64,000 nt of DNA from VBAS01 sp035318985 (GCA_035318985.1 DATHDP010000112.1:1-64000); one strand, 5' to 3'; counted from the stretch's first letter, positions 1 to 8,723 are shown. Made by a program: numbers and translations. The notes: generated from the sequence alone by a model not told the origin.

Positions 1-299
1 CTCTTGAGAAAAAAGATTTCGATAATATATTAAAAGGTGTTGTATTAGAAGATGGCCCGGCATCAGTTGACAAACTTGCCTATGCAGATACGAAAGACAA
101 AACACAGCTTGGTGTGGAAATACACAGTGGCCGAAATCGTATTGTGCGCCGCATTTTTGAACATCTTGGTTATGATGTAAAAGGTCTTGATCGTGTAATG
201 TTTGCCGGCTTAACAAAGAAAAATATTGAAAGAGGCAAATGGCGTTTCCTGAATGAAAAAGAAGTTCGTGAACTTAAATACTTTGGAAAAGGAAAATGA
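1..299 (+). CDS. RsuA/RluB-family rRNA pseudouridine synthase, C-terminal part (5' end outside window)
   Basis: The reading frame is open from the first bases of the window to the TGA at 297-299, so the start lies upstream and only about 98 C-terminal residues are seen. The segment GRNRIVRRIFEHLGY followed by a VMFAGLTK-like stretch is the typical C-terminal half of the RsuA/RluB/RluE/RluF family, which isomerises single uridines in rRNA. The catalytic Asp and any N-terminal S4 domain lie outside the window. The end overlaps the start of the next pseudouridine synthase by 4 bases (ATGA), which suggests translational coupling. The exact target (16S or 23S) cannot be told from this fragment. 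Confidence 0.85.
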   Translation, partial: LEKKDFDNILKGVVLEDGPASVDKLAYADTKDKTQLGVEIHSGRNRIVRRIFEHLGYDVKGLDRVMFAGLTKKNIERGKWRFLNEKEVRELKYFGKGK

Positions 300-1012
300 A
301 ACTCAGCGAGTGGATAATTTATGAAGACGAAGATCTGATTGCGCTGAATAAACCTTCCGGTTTACTCTCCATTCCCGACCGTGAAGGAAAGGATATTTCC
401 CTTAAAAAATTATTGATCGAAAAGTATGGCAATATATTCACTGTTCATCGTCTTGACAAAGACACAAGTGGCCTAATTGTCTTTGCAAAGAATGAAACAA
501 CTCACAAACTGCTTTCGAAGCAATTTGAAGAAAGACAGACAGAAAAAATTTATCTCGGACTTGTTCTAGGCTCACTTGCGGAAAAAAAAGGAAGCATCAA
601 TAATCTCATATCTGAACATCCTCTGAAAAAAGGGTTGATGACTGTGTATAAAAAAGGGAAAGAATCACTAACTGACTATGAAGTGCTGGAAGATTTTAAA
701 ATTTTCTCCTGGGTCCAATTTCAAATTCATACGGGGCGTACACATCAGATAAGAGTACATGCAAAACATATCGGTCACCCGGTAGTATGTGATGAGCTTT
801 ATGGTGATGGAAAACCAATATTACTTTCTTCGCTCAAACATAAATTCAATCTTTCAAAAAATGAATTGGAAGAAAGACCGATGCTCAACCGGCTTGCGTT
901 ACATGCTTTGAGTTTACAGTTTACAAATACAACTGGTGAAAAGATGAAGTTGGAAGCTCCTGTACCAAAAGACTTAAGAGCATTGCTTCAGCAATTAAGA
1001 AAAAGGAAATAG
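296..1012 (+). CDS. RluA-family RNA pseudouridine synthase
   Basis: This 238-residue protein carries the RluA-family active-site motif HRLDKDTSG at residues 51-59, with D54 as the catalytic aspartate. It also has the later GRTHQIRVHAKH motif that contacts RNA. It is expected to convert uridine to pseudouridine in rRNA or tRNA in the cytoplasm. There is no N-terminal S4 domain, so it resembles the short RluA/TruC-type members rather than RluC/RluD. The start overlaps the preceding pseudouridine synthase by 4 bases, so the two form a small RNA-modification operon. The specific uridine target cannot be assigned from sequence alone. Confidence 0.9.
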   Translation: MKLSEWIIYEDEDLIALNKPSGLLSIPDREGKDISLKKLLIEKYGNIFTVHRLDKDTSGLIVFAKNETTHKLLSKQFEERQTEKIYLGLVLGSLAEKKGSINNLISEHPLKKGLMTVYKKGKESLTDYEVLEDFKIFSWVQFQIHTGRTHQIRVHAKHIGHPVVCDELYGDGKPILLSSLKHKFNLSKNELEERPMLNRLALHALSLQFTNTTGEKMKLEAPVPKDLRALLQQLRKRK

Positions 1013-1015
1013 ATC

Positions 1016-1906
1016 TTATAACTCACCTCTTGAAACAGCATACAATTCATACCAATCCTGCCGATCAAGATTAATTTTAAAAGCTTCAGCAATATTTCTT
1101 ATGCGAAGTTCATCAGTTGTACCGATCAGCGGCAATGCACCAAGCTTAACCAGCCATGCAATAGCAACCGATTCAAAATGTGAATTGTATTTTCCTGCAA
1201 ACTCTTCGAGTTTACCTCTTAGACGCAAAGGAATTTTTTCATTGCTGTTAGCGATCTTTCCTTCTGCCAAAGGAGAAGTTGCCAACGGCCGCATATATTT
1301 TTGTTTGATATAATCGACCTGGCCATTATCAAATGCAGAAGTGTTCAGCAAATTCAATTCAATATGATTGGTAACGATTGGTATGCGCAGATAAGAACTC
1401 AACAACTGGTGTTGAAAAACGGAAAAGTTAACAACGCCTACATTTTTTATTTTTCCCGAATCTTTCAGCTTCTCTAATGTCAGCGCTGTTTCTTCGAGGT
1501 TAGATAACGGATCAAGCTGGTTCAATAAAAACACATCGATATAATCGGTTCGCAGATTACGTAAAGAATTCTCAAGACTATTTAAGATATGCTCTCTTGA
1601 AGTATCATAATGTTTTACACGATAATCCGGACGAGCAGGATGCGGAACATTAATGCCGCATTTTGTAAAAAGAACAATGCTTTCTCTTTTAATGCCGCTT
1701 CTTTTAAAAACATTTCCAAATATTTCTTCGCAGGTATAATCACCATAAGTATCACCATGATCAAAAGTATTGATATCAAGTTCAAGACAAAGATTCATTA
1801 TCTGCTCCATTTTCTCTTCATTCACATAATTGCCTTTCCACCGGTAAAAACCATAGATGGCAGGTGACACTTTCGGTCCTGAATCGCTGAGATAAATTTT
1901 TTCCAT
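1016..1906 (-). CDS. Aldo/keto reductase family protein (YdhF-like)
   Basis: This 296-residue protein has the AKR TIM-barrel signature. FDHGDTYG at residues 48-55 supplies the usual Asp (D49) and Tyr (Y54), and a Lys is present in LFTKCG (K82). DYIDVFLL and the KIKNVGVVNFS segment also match AKR members of the YdhF type, which are NADPH-dependent carbonyl reductases. An oddity is the place where the catalytic His normally stands (LLIHRPDP in relatives): it reads FLLNQLDP, so His is replaced by Asn129. The fold is clear but activity may be altered. It is the last gene of a compact minus-strand run and is 30 bases from the YeiH-type transporter. Confidence 0.85.
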   Translation of the reverse strand: MEKIYLSDSGPKVSPAIYGFYRWKGNYVNEEKMEQIMNLCLELDINTFDHGDTYGDYTCEEIFGNVFKRSGIKRESIVLFTKCGINVPHPARPDYRVKHYDTSREHILNSLENSLRNLRTDYIDVFLLNQLDPLSNLEETALTLEKLKDSGKIKNVGVVNFSVFQHQLLSSYLRIPIVTNHIELNLLNTSAFDNGQVDYIKQKYMRPLATSPLAEGKIANSNEKIPLRLRGKLEEFAGKYNSHFESVAIAWLVKLGALPLIGTTDELRIRNIAEAFKINLDRQDWYELYAVSRGEL

Positions 1907-1936
1907 AACTATTAAATTAAAAAAATGATCTTAAAA

Positions 1937-3265
1937 TTATTTTATATCCGGTGGAGAAAATAAAACGCCTCCGAATAATAGATAAGCCCACAACAATGTC
2001 CAAATTATATTAAATACCTGCGCCCCGATAAAAGCCAACGCCGGTCTTCCTTCCTGTACTTTAAAAAGATCTAAAAATCGTGCCTCTAATCCAATAGATA
2101 CGAATGCCAAAGCAAACCAAATTGTACGTAAACTATTAAGAATTCCGCTTACTTGTTTGCCGGTACCAGTTGGAATTAAAAAAGAAAAAACTAATGATGC
2201 GGCTATAAAGCCAAGAACAAATTTTGGAAATCTTTCCCATATTAGTTTTAAGGAAGGTTTCTCCTGGTCACCTGTTGCTTTTGTTTTCTTTACTACCCAC
2301 CATGCGGCAATTAAAAATGCAGCGACCCCGATCAATACATTTTGAGAAAACTTGACAATGATACCGGCTTTAGTTGCAACAGGCCCCACTAATTCAGATG
2401 CAGCGGTTACAGATGCAGTTGTATCGAGTGTTCCTCCCAGCCATGCACCTCCCACTATTTCAGAAATGCCGAATTTCTTAATTATCCATGGCAATATTAT
2501 CAGCATAGGTATAGCAACTAAAAGAACCAGTGTTGTTACATACGATAATTTTTTTTTATCCCCTTTGATCGCTCCGCTGGCAACAATCGCTGCTGATACA
2601 CCACAAATAGAAACAGCCGATGCCAATATCACTCCGAATTCATCATCTACTTTTAAGCGACGGCATAACCAAAGAGCGAAGAACCAAACTGCAGCCACAA
2701 CTAAAACTGATTGTAGTATTCCAGGTAAGCCAGCTTTAATTATATCAGTAAATAAAATTGATGTGCCAAGAAGGATCAAACCGGTTTTAATAAAAAATTC
2801 AGAACGTGCCGCTTCTTTCAACCAAGGTGGTAAACTAAAGAGATTGCTTAATAATAACCCGATCAATAAAGCAAACACTACATATTCAATTCCATAATAG
2901 CTTATCGACTTATTGCCGGCTATTATCAATGAAAAGATCGCAAGAATAAAGATGATCCCAAATCCTGCGACATATTTTTTAATATTATTTCCAGATGCTG
3001 TAGCTGCAAATGAAGAAAGAAAAAGAAATATAATACCAATTACTGCAAGAAGTAAAAGATTACCACCCGTCAAAACTTTTGTCAGTAAATCATTTTCATT
3101 TTTCCACTGGTAAATTGGTGTACTGAATTTTATATCTGAAAAGAAAACACCGGCAAGAATTATTGCGATCAGCAATCCACCAATGAATACAGCCCATATA
3201 TCTTCTGATAACCCTGATAAAAAAGATCTTTTATTTGACTCAATATAGCTTGTTTCTTGTTCCAT
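1937..3265 (-). CDS. YeiH-family (UPF0324) putative sulfate exporter-like membrane protein
   Basis: This 442-residue, strongly hydrophobic protein has about 10-12 predicted membrane segments. It contains the ISICGVSAAIVASGAI-like segment and the GLEARFLDLF stretch near the C-terminus that characterise the YeiH/UPF0324 family. It is longer than the roughly 340-residue Proteobacterial form; the extra length is an N-terminal region with additional membrane segments. Substrates are not established; the family label 'putative sulfate exporter' rests on distant similarity. It lies 13 bases downstream of a small secreted protein and is probably cotranscribed with the SDR and AhpD-like genes. Sulfate genes occur further along the window, but no sulfur operator was seen at this gene. 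Confidence 0.8.
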   Translation of the reverse strand: MEQETSYIESNKRSFLSGLSEDIWAVFIGGLLIAIILAGVFFSDIKFSTPIYQWKNENDLLTKVLTGGNLLLLAVIGIIFLFLSSFAATASGNNIKKYVAGFGIIFILAIFSLIIAGNKSISYYGIEYVVFALLIGLLLSNLFSLPPWLKEAARSEFFIKTGLILLGTSILFTDIIKAGLPGILQSVLVVAAVWFFALWLCRRLKVDDEFGVILASAVSICGVSAAIVASGAIKGDKKKLSYVTTLVLLVAIPMLIILPWIIKKFGISEIVGGAWLGGTLDTTASVTAASELVGPVATKAGIIVKFSQNVLIGVAAFLIAAWWVVKKTKATGDQEKPSLKLIWERFPKFVLGFIAASLVFSFLIPTGTGKQVSGILNSLRTIWFALAFVSIGLEARFLDLFKVQEGRPALAFIGAQVFNIIWTLLWAYLLFGGVLFSPPDIK

Positions 3266-3278
3266 AAAGTTTCCATCA

Positions 3279-3713
3279 TTATAATTCGATCTTCTCGATC
3301 ATTACATCCCAATGTGCAATTAATAATTCAAACCGATGCTGTTCATCCTTTTTTAGCTTTTCAAGATCAGAATATAATTGTTTCTCGTATTGCTTTGTAA
3401 GATTTGGATCAAAGGCCAATTTTTCATTTTTGAAAACGATAGTTACTTTAAAATCGAAACGTGTGTCCTCTCCACTATGCAGTTTAGGTTTTTCTGCTTC
3501 CACACTTATGATATCCCCTTTATCAATTGCTTTTTTCAATAACGGATAGTGATTTACTTTCCATAGATTGATGAACTCATCAGCAAAGCCCCATTTTACT
3601 TTGTAATAGTTCTCAATAATGAAATAGTCTTTCTTATCCTGCGCATGAACCAAATTGACTGCAAGAATGAATAAGACAAGGAAAAAAGGCTTATACATAT
3701 TTATTTTTCTCAT
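3279..3713 (-). CDS. Small secreted protein of unknown function
   Basis: The protein has 144 residues with an N-terminal signal peptide (basic MRKINMYK, then a hydrophobic stretch ending about VHAQ, residue 25). The mature part is rich in charged residues and aromatics (IIENYYKVKWGFADEF) and contains no motif I recognise. The pattern 'YYKVKWGxADEFxxLW' suggests a small alpha/beta-barrel-like secreted protein seen in Bacteroidota, but this is only a guess. It sits between the SDR (25 bases upstream) and the YeiH-type transporter (13 bases downstream), so it is probably part of that operon. Confidence 0.7.
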   Translation of the reverse strand: MRKINMYKPFFLVLFILAVNLVHAQDKKDYFIIENYYKVKWGFADEFINLWKVNHYPLLKKAIDKGDIISVEAEKPKLHSGEDTRFDFKVTIVFKNEKLAFDPNLTKQYEKQLYSDLEKLKKDEQHRFELLIAHWDVMIEKIEL

Positions 3714-3737
3714 ATCTATTGTTTTAAAAAATTAAAA

Positions 3738-4544
3738 TTATCTGCTTAATAATCCTGCATCCAAAACGAATTGCGAGCCTGTAATAAACCTGGATTTGTC
3801 AGATGCTAAAAAAATTACAGCATTTGCAACATCCTCCACTTCCACCCACGGAACATTGATAAGATTTCCTGCACTTCGTTCTGCTATCTCTTTAGGCGTT
3901 GAGCCTTCCAGCGCTGCAAGACCATCATTCATTGGTGTATTTACCCCTGTTGGATGAATAGACACTACTCTTATATTATATTGCGCCAGTTCAATTGCCC
4001 ATGATTTTGTCAAACCAGTTAACCCCCATTTTGAAGCGGCATAATGACTCAATCGGTTCATACCACGCAAACCTGCGATAGAAGAATTATTGATGATCAC
4101 TCCTGATCGTTGTTTGATCATCACAGGAATTATTCGACGGGCTACTAACCATGCTCCTTTTAAATTAATATCAAGCATGACATCCCATTCTTTTTCTGTC
4201 AATTCATGTGCAAGGCCATAAGCACATATTCCGGCATTATTGAAAAGTATATCGATCTTGCCAAGTTGCTCAACCGTTTTAGAAACAGCATTATTAATAT
4301 CATCATCAACTCTTACATCGCCCGTAAAAACAAGACAGCTTACTCCATATGATTCACATTCCTGCTTCAATGAAAAAAGTTCATTTTCAGAACCTAGTTC
4401 ATACCCGGGATATTTTAATGTTTGTGCAATATCAAATGCAGCAATATGAACTCCTTCTTTTGCCAATGCAATGGCAGTTGCTCTGCCCTGACCGTGTGCG
4501 GCACCGGTTATAAACGCTACTTTATCTTTTAAATCATTACTCAT
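3738..4544 (-). CDS. Short-chain dehydrogenase/reductase (SDR)
   Basis: This 268-residue classical SDR has the glycine-rich TGAAHGQG at 13-20, NNAG at 102-105, Ser in NNSSIAG (153-158), and YAASK at 168-172 as the catalytic Tyr/Lys. An NAD(P)(H)-dependent alcohol/ketone oxidoreductase role follows from the family. The insertion after the second beta strand and the IHPTGVNTPM segment resemble the 'mycofactocin-coupled' or carveol-dehydrogenase subgroup, although no mycofactocin genes are in the window. The start is 4 bases after the stop of the AhpD-like gene, which implies cotranscription. The substrate is unknown. Confidence 0.88.
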   Translation of the reverse strand: MSNDLKDKVAFITGAAHGQGRATAIALAKEGVHIAAFDIAQTLKYPGYELGSENELFSLKQECESYGVSCLVFTGDVRVDDDINNAVSKTVEQLGKIDILFNNAGICAYGLAHELTEKEWDVMLDINLKGAWLVARRIIPVMIKQRSGVIINNSSIAGLRGMNRLSHYAASKWGLTGLTKSWAIELAQYNIRVVSIHPTGVNTPMNDGLAALEGSTPKEIAERSAGNLINVPWVEVEDVANAVIFLASDKSRFITGSQFVLDAGLLSR

Positions 4545-4548
4545 TTGT

Positions 4549-5088
4549 TCAGCAATATTTCATGGTTGATCTGTAAGCAGAAAGATATTCATCTATTTCT
4601 GTTTCAATAACATTGTTAAATACATTTGTTGCGATCATTATGCCAGCGAAAGCTGTTAAAACCACCATTTCTGTTTCATTATATTTTGTCGCGACAATAT
4701 TATAAAGACGGTCGGCAATATTTCCTTTATGCTTTGCAATGCTGCTGCCAAAATTCAAAACATCTTTTTCTGATTCGCCCAACTCTAACTTTTCTGGTGT
4801 CTCACCTGAATCTATAATTATTTTTCTGAAAAAAGTTGAACACAGTGGACAATCAGCCGCACAGGAAATTGAATGTGCATATAGTGAAGCCATTCTTTTT
4901 CCTAATATCTTTTCAACTTCTGCATATAAAGGATACCATTGCATATACGCTTCAAATGCAATAAGGGAATGACCCAATGTCGCTTTCATATTTGTGATGC
5001 GGCCACCATACTCCTGCACATGTCGTTCAAAAGCATCTTTCACAGATGGTGAAATTTCTATTGTTACGGGTGGTTCTATTCTTGCCAT
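4549..5088 (-). CDS. AhpD-like / carboxymuconolactone decarboxylase-fold protein
   Basis: This 179-residue, mostly helical protein has a CxxC pair (C80, C83, in ADCPLC) preceded by C76. This is the placement of the redox cysteines in AhpD-like and carboxymuconolactone decarboxylase-fold proteins, and the C-terminal helix (MVVLTAFAGIMIATNVFNN) also fits. Such proteins reduce peroxides or act on small metabolites; here the usual Glu and His around the CxxC are not clearly conserved, so activity is uncertain. The gene lies between the DUF2490 gene (2-base gap) and the SDR (4-base gap), so it is probably translated from the same mRNA. Confidence 0.65.
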   Translation of the reverse strand: MARIEPPVTIEISPSVKDAFERHVQEYGGRITNMKATLGHSLIAFEAYMQWYPLYAEVEKILGKRMASLYAHSISCAADCPLCSTFFRKIIIDSGETPEKLELGESEKDVLNFGSSIAKHKGNIADRLYNIVATKYNETEMVVLTAFAGIMIATNVFNNVIETEIDEYLSAYRSTMKYC

Positions 5089-5090
5089 AA

Positions 5091-5912
5091 TTATTTTTTT
5101 CTTAAGTCAAGATTATGAAAGTAAAAAACTCTTGCCACATGATTGCTCCTGTATTTATTTCCCGCAGCCAATTGCTGAAAGACATTCATATAACCAACCT
5201 GTAAGTTATCATGTTTGTTTACATGATACGCAAATCCAAGGAAAAAACGGTTCTGATCAAAATAGTTATATACGATCTCCTTTCCGAAATTGATATGCAC
5301 TTCATCATTCACAACAAATGAAAGAGATTTTGGCTCAAATCTTTTTTTGCTTAATGGTACCATAAAAAAGAAATTGTATCGAAGCCTGAAATTAAAATTA
5401 TAGCCCTCTGCTAATTCATCATCATTTAAGATCTTTCTTCTGAATCTTTCTTCCAGCCGAAACCACTGCATAAGTCTGAGTTTAGAATACTTGCTATGCC
5501 ATTGTATTTGCTGCCATGGCCGGTGTTCCGGCATTGTTACATTCTTGTGATTATCGGCGGGGTAATGACTTACATAAGCATAACCGGCAGTAAGCTTTGT
5601 ATCATCATTAAGATAATAAGTTAAACCAAAACGAAAGATGCTTTGTGAAAGATCTGAAACAAAATCTTCTTTGGTTCGTAAATGTATATCTGTCCATGTA
5701 CCCCATTTATTACTGAAACGTGTTTGATTGAAATATCCAAACCACATTTGCTGCACAGTTTCGGTTTGTTTTGTTTGAGAAAATAAATTTGGGTTTAGCG
5801 ACAATGATAAAAAAATAATTAATAAGTACTTCCTAGGAATGCTGAATACTGACCTGAAAGTACAAGAGTGCGATGCAACAGTCGATGATAGTAGTAATAA
5901 AGCCCGGCTCAT
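5091..5912 (-). CDS. DUF2490 family outer-membrane protein; 5' end formed by a dispersed repeat
   Basis: From about residue 50 the protein matches DUF2490: MWFGYFNQTRFSNKW, then alternating amphipathic strands such as SIFRFGLTYYLNDD, as expected for an outer-membrane beta-barrel. A hydrophobic signal-like segment (YLLIIFLSLSLNPNLFSQ) occupies about residues 29-46. Unusually, the only ATG upstream of that segment is at 5912, inside a ~75-bp repeat also found near 18454 and 35068. The first ~25 residues (MSRALLLLSSTVASHSCT...) are therefore repeat-encoded. Either the repeat replaced the original start or translation begins at a non-ATG codon near the signal peptide. It is the first gene of the minus-strand run down to 1016. 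Confidence 0.75.
   Translation of the reverse strand: MSRALLLLSSTVASHSCTFRSVFSIPRKYLLIIFLSLSLNPNLFSQTKQTETVQQMWFGYFNQTRFSNKWGTWTDIHLRTKEDFVSDLSQSIFRFGLTYYLNDDTKLTAGYAYVSHYPADNHKNVTMPEHRPWQQIQWHSKYSKLRLMQWFRLEERFRRKILNDDELAEGYNFNFRLRYNFFFMVPLSKKRFEPKSLSFVVNDEVHINFGKEIVYNYFDQNRFFLGFAYHVNKHDNLQVGYMNVFQQLAAGNKYRSNHVARVFYFHNLDLRKK
5837..5912 (-). repeat. Dispersed ~75-bp repeat, copy 1 (core GTACAAGAGTGCGAYGCAA)
   Basis: The core at 5860-5878 reads gtacaagagtgcgatgcaa on the plus strand. Read on the minus strand, the copy starts with ATG at 5912, passes an ACTACTAT stretch and TTGCATCGCACTCTTGTAC, and ends near TATTCAGCATT. The other copies are at about 18378-18454 (minus) and 35068-35143 (plus). 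This one lies inside the open reading frame of the DUF2490 gene and supplies its ATG. Confidence 0.8.
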
Positions 5913-5935
5913 AAAATTATTTTCAGTTTTTATTG

Positions 5936-6006
5936 ACGCCCCGGTCGGACTCGAACCGACGTAAAAGGATTTGCAGTCCTTTACCTGTCCTCTCGGTCAC
6001 AGGGCT
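5936..6006 (-). tRNA. tRNA-Cys (anticodon GCA)
   Basis: The minus strand folds into a cloverleaf. The anticodon arm is AAGGA-CTGCAAA-TCCTT, with anticodon GCA at 5974-5972. The T arm is GTCGG-TTCGAGT-CCGAC, the D arm is ACC-GAGAGGACA-GGT, and the acceptor pairs 2-7 GCCCTG with CGGGGC. The discriminator is U73, as tRNA-Cys requires. The outermost pair would be A1/G72, which does not pair; CCA is not encoded (the sequence continues CAATA). The tRNA stands alone between the DUF2490 gene and the TonB receptor. Confidence 0.92.
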
Positions 6007-6040
6007 GATATATGGGTTAGTAAATAAAATCTTTTACATT

Positions 6041-6072
6041 TTAAAAAAGGCATCCCGAGGAATCGGGACGCC
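6041..6072 (-). terminator. Rho-independent terminator after the TonB receptor gene
   Basis: On the minus strand a GC-rich stem of about 10 bp (GGCGTCCCGA / TCGGGATGCC, one mismatch, 4-base loop) at 6072-6049 is followed by a run of six T (6048-6043). It lies about 80 bases past the stop of the TonB receptor and just upstream of tRNA-Cys, so it probably ends the receptor mRNA. Confidence 0.75.
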
Positions 6073-6149
6073 GTACTTTTCAACGATTGCTTGCCATATG
6101 AAAAATCGTGAATGCTTATGCTATTGTTTTAAAAAAAATTAAACATCTT

Positions 6150-8723
6150 TTAGAAAGAATATCGTAAGGTTATACCATACGTTCTCGGATCTCCAAGCAC
6201 ACCTGCATACTGCCCGGCATTACCACCCGCCACCAGCAATTGTTCATAATAGTTCTTATCAAACAAATTGCGTCCCCATATAAAGACTGATAGACCGTTT
6301 ACAGCTTTGAAACCCAATCTTCCGTTAACAAGAGTGTAACCATCTATATTCAGATAAGCAGATGGAGACGGGCTGGAAGAAAAAGAAGAACGATAATAAA
6401 CATCTGAGGCTATAAAGAACTTTCCAACTTTACCAAATAAAGTAGCCGCGGTAGAAAACTCCCCACTCAATGATCCTGCCCATTTGGATATACCAGGAAG
6501 CACACCACCCGAAATATCTTTGAATGATTTCTGCACTCCATTTTCTGTTAAACCAGTTTCTTCCAGCGGAAGTGGTGCATTTGTAAATTTTACATATTTA
6601 GCATCAGTATAAGCCAGCGCTCCATAGAAGGAGAAATGATTATTCGCTATAATATTTGCATCAATCTCAAACCCTTTTACATTTACCTCTTCAGCATTGG
6701 CGAGGTAGCCACGATTAACGCCTAACTCAGGTGATTGAACATTCGCCTGGTAATTTTCAATGTTGGTGTTGAAATATGCCAGGTTCAATGTGAAATTATC
6801 AATTGGATTAGTCTTAATACCAAGCTCTATATTCTTTACATCCTCAGGTTTTATTACCGCCAGATCAGTCGCCGGTTTACCGTTAACGGTTGGCAGACCG
6901 GCCACATTAACACCTACAGGTTTGAAGCTGGTAGAATATGTTGCAAAAGCATTAATACGTTTATTGACTCTGTATTGCAATGTAAGTTGATATGTCAGGT
7001 TATCTTCATCGGCATTGGCAGAATAAGCCTGGTTGCTATATACTCCATCTTTATAACCCTGCAGGATTACCTTTTCAGCTTGCGTACCGTTATAAGTAGC
7101 GGTATCAAGACCACCGTATGTTTTTCGATCGTATACCACATCCTTCTTATCATAATTGAAACGGAGACCTGGCAATACATGTAAGCCTTTTACAATCTCC
7201 CAATCCACATTGACGAATGCTGCTGCGCTCAAAGATTTGATAGATTGCAATGTTTTAATACCGAATCCTTCAAAAAGGCCGGGTGTTTTCCACAATTGGC
7301 TGGTTGTGCTCTGCTGGAAACGCCATGTAGCACTACCCGCTTCCTCAATTGTAACTGGGTTAGATTGTACTTCCTGATCAATTACATAAAGGCCAGCTAC
7401 GCCACTTAAACGGGAAGAGAACTCTCCTGCATAACGAACCTCTTGTGACAATTGATCTTGTTTGGAATAATTATTCGATTTTGCTAAAGATTGTAAACCT
7501 GTGAAGTCTCTGTCATTAGAGGGATCCCATTTCCAGTAACGCCACGCTGTGGTGGACGTTAATGTACCCGGGCCTAATTTTATATCAACATTAAGCGATG
7601 AACCACCCAAGTCATTGCCTGAATTCCAAGGGGTATCATGATCAATTACTCTGTCAAATGCATTATCACTTGGTAGTTTGTATTTAAGGTCAGCAATTAT
7701 TGCATTGAATTGACGGTACGCTGCCCGCTTTGTCTGCACAACACCTGCAACTACCTGGGCATAACCATCAGGACGCTGGCGGGAATCATCAACGGACAAT
7801 GTGATGGAAGTATTATCGGATGGTTTGTATAATAACTGGCCACGAAAACCAAGATTGTTAATGTCGTTGGTATATTTTCCTGTACGTACATTCTTAATCA
7901 CTCCGTCTCGTTGTGTGCCGGAGAATGAAAAGCGTGCAGCGAATTTTTTGCTTAAAGCACCTGTAACAGAAGCTTTAGCCTGAATGTATCCATAGTTACC
8001 ATAGCTCACTTCAAAATTGGCACCCGGCTTAAAGCTCGGTTTACGTGTTGTTATATTAATAGCACCTGATGTTGTGTTTTTACCGAACAAAGTTCCCTGC
8101 GGACCACGCAATACCTCAACACGTTCTACATCTATGAAATCAAGGGTTGCTGCGGCTGGACGGGCATAGTAAACACCATCTACATAGAAACCTACTCCCG
8201 GGTCAATACCATCATTAGTAAGGCCGAATGGTGAACCAAGACCCCTGATATTAATCCCTGTGTTGCGGGGATTAGAAGAATAAAGCTGCACAGTTGGTAC
8301 AAACTCTTTCACACGATTCACATTAAAAGCTCCTGCATCTTCTATCTGTTTACCTCCTATTACCGAAATAGGAATAGGAACATCCTGCAACACCTCGCGG
8401 CGGCGGCGAGAGGTAATAACAACCGTATCTACCTGGAATAGTGCATCAAGAACAATTACTACATTGTTTTTTTCATTATCCCTGATCACCAGTTCGTTTT
8501 TACGGAATCCAACTGATGTAACTACTAATGTAAAAGGAAACTTGTCAGGAGCAGCAAAAGAAAAATAACCAACAGAATCAGTATTAACTCCGATTGTGCT
8601 ATTCTTTACTGTTACGCTGGCAAAGGGAACGCCTTCATTTTTTTCGTTAATAACTCTGCCTTTAAATTGTGAGAATGCCAGTACTGGCACTAAACCTCCT
8701 AAAAGTAAAATAATCCGTTTCAT
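6150..8723 (-). CDS. TonB-dependent receptor, likely sulfur-regulated
   Basis: This 857-residue outer-membrane receptor has a signal peptide (residues 1-18), a carboxypeptidase-regulatory-like domain (about 20-100), a plug domain (about 110-230, with VPIPISVIGGKQIEDAG and RVEVLRGPQGTLFGKN) and a 22-strand barrel ending in the terminal aromatic residue of GITLRYSF. These receptors import ligands across the outer membrane with TonB-ExbBD energy. No SusD-like gene is adjacent, so it is not a polysaccharide-utilisation SusC. Upstream (8724-8967) there are a promoter and two copies of the dyad shared with cysD, peroxiredoxin-cysH and the siroheme/sulfite reductase genes. This suggests the ligand is a sulfur compound or a metal/cofactor needed for sulfur assimilation. 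The ligand itself cannot be read from sequence. Confidence 0.92.
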   Translation of the reverse strand: MKRIILLLGGLVPVLAFSQFKGRVINEKNEGVPFASVTVKNSTIGVNTDSVGYFSFAAPDKFPFTLVVTSVGFRKNELVIRDNEKNNVVIVLDALFQVDTVVITSRRRREVLQDVPIPISVIGGKQIEDAGAFNVNRVKEFVPTVQLYSSNPRNTGINIRGLGSPFGLTNDGIDPGVGFYVDGVYYARPAAATLDFIDVERVEVLRGPQGTLFGKNTTSGAINITTRKPSFKPGANFEVSYGNYGYIQAKASVTGALSKKFAARFSFSGTQRDGVIKNVRTGKYTNDINNLGFRGQLLYKPSDNTSITLSVDDSRQRPDGYAQVVAGVVQTKRAAYRQFNAIIADLKYKLPSDNAFDRVIDHDTPWNSGNDLGGSSLNVDIKLGPGTLTSTTAWRYWKWDPSNDRDFTGLQSLAKSNNYSKQDQLSQEVRYAGEFSSRLSGVAGLYVIDQEVQSNPVTIEEAGSATWRFQQSTTSQLWKTPGLFEGFGIKTLQSIKSLSAAAFVNVDWEIVKGLHVLPGLRFNYDKKDVVYDRKTYGGLDTATYNGTQAEKVILQGYKDGVYSNQAYSANADEDNLTYQLTLQYRVNKRINAFATYSTSFKPVGVNVAGLPTVNGKPATDLAVIKPEDVKNIELGIKTNPIDNFTLNLAYFNTNIENYQANVQSPELGVNRGYLANAEEVNVKGFEIDANIIANNHFSFYGALAYTDAKYVKFTNAPLPLEETGLTENGVQKSFKDISGGVLPGISKWAGSLSGEFSTAATLFGKVGKFFIASDVYYRSSFSSSPSPSAYLNIDGYTLVNGRLGFKAVNGLSVFIWGRNLFDKNYYEQLLVAGGNAGQYAGVLGDPRTYGITLRYSF

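Noticed and set aside
2352..2897. 181-residue ORF opposite the YeiH-type transporter
   Set aside because: It is antisense to a well-supported membrane protein gene, with composition typical of a shadow frame.
1937..3265. Inclusion of the YeiH-type transporter in the sulfur regulon
   Set aside because: The family label mentions sulfate, but no dyad was seen upstream of its operon (near 5912).
3738..4544. Mycofactocin-dependent dehydrogenase
   Set aside because: Similarity to that SDR subgroup is visible, but no mftA-F genes are present, so only a general SDR call is made.
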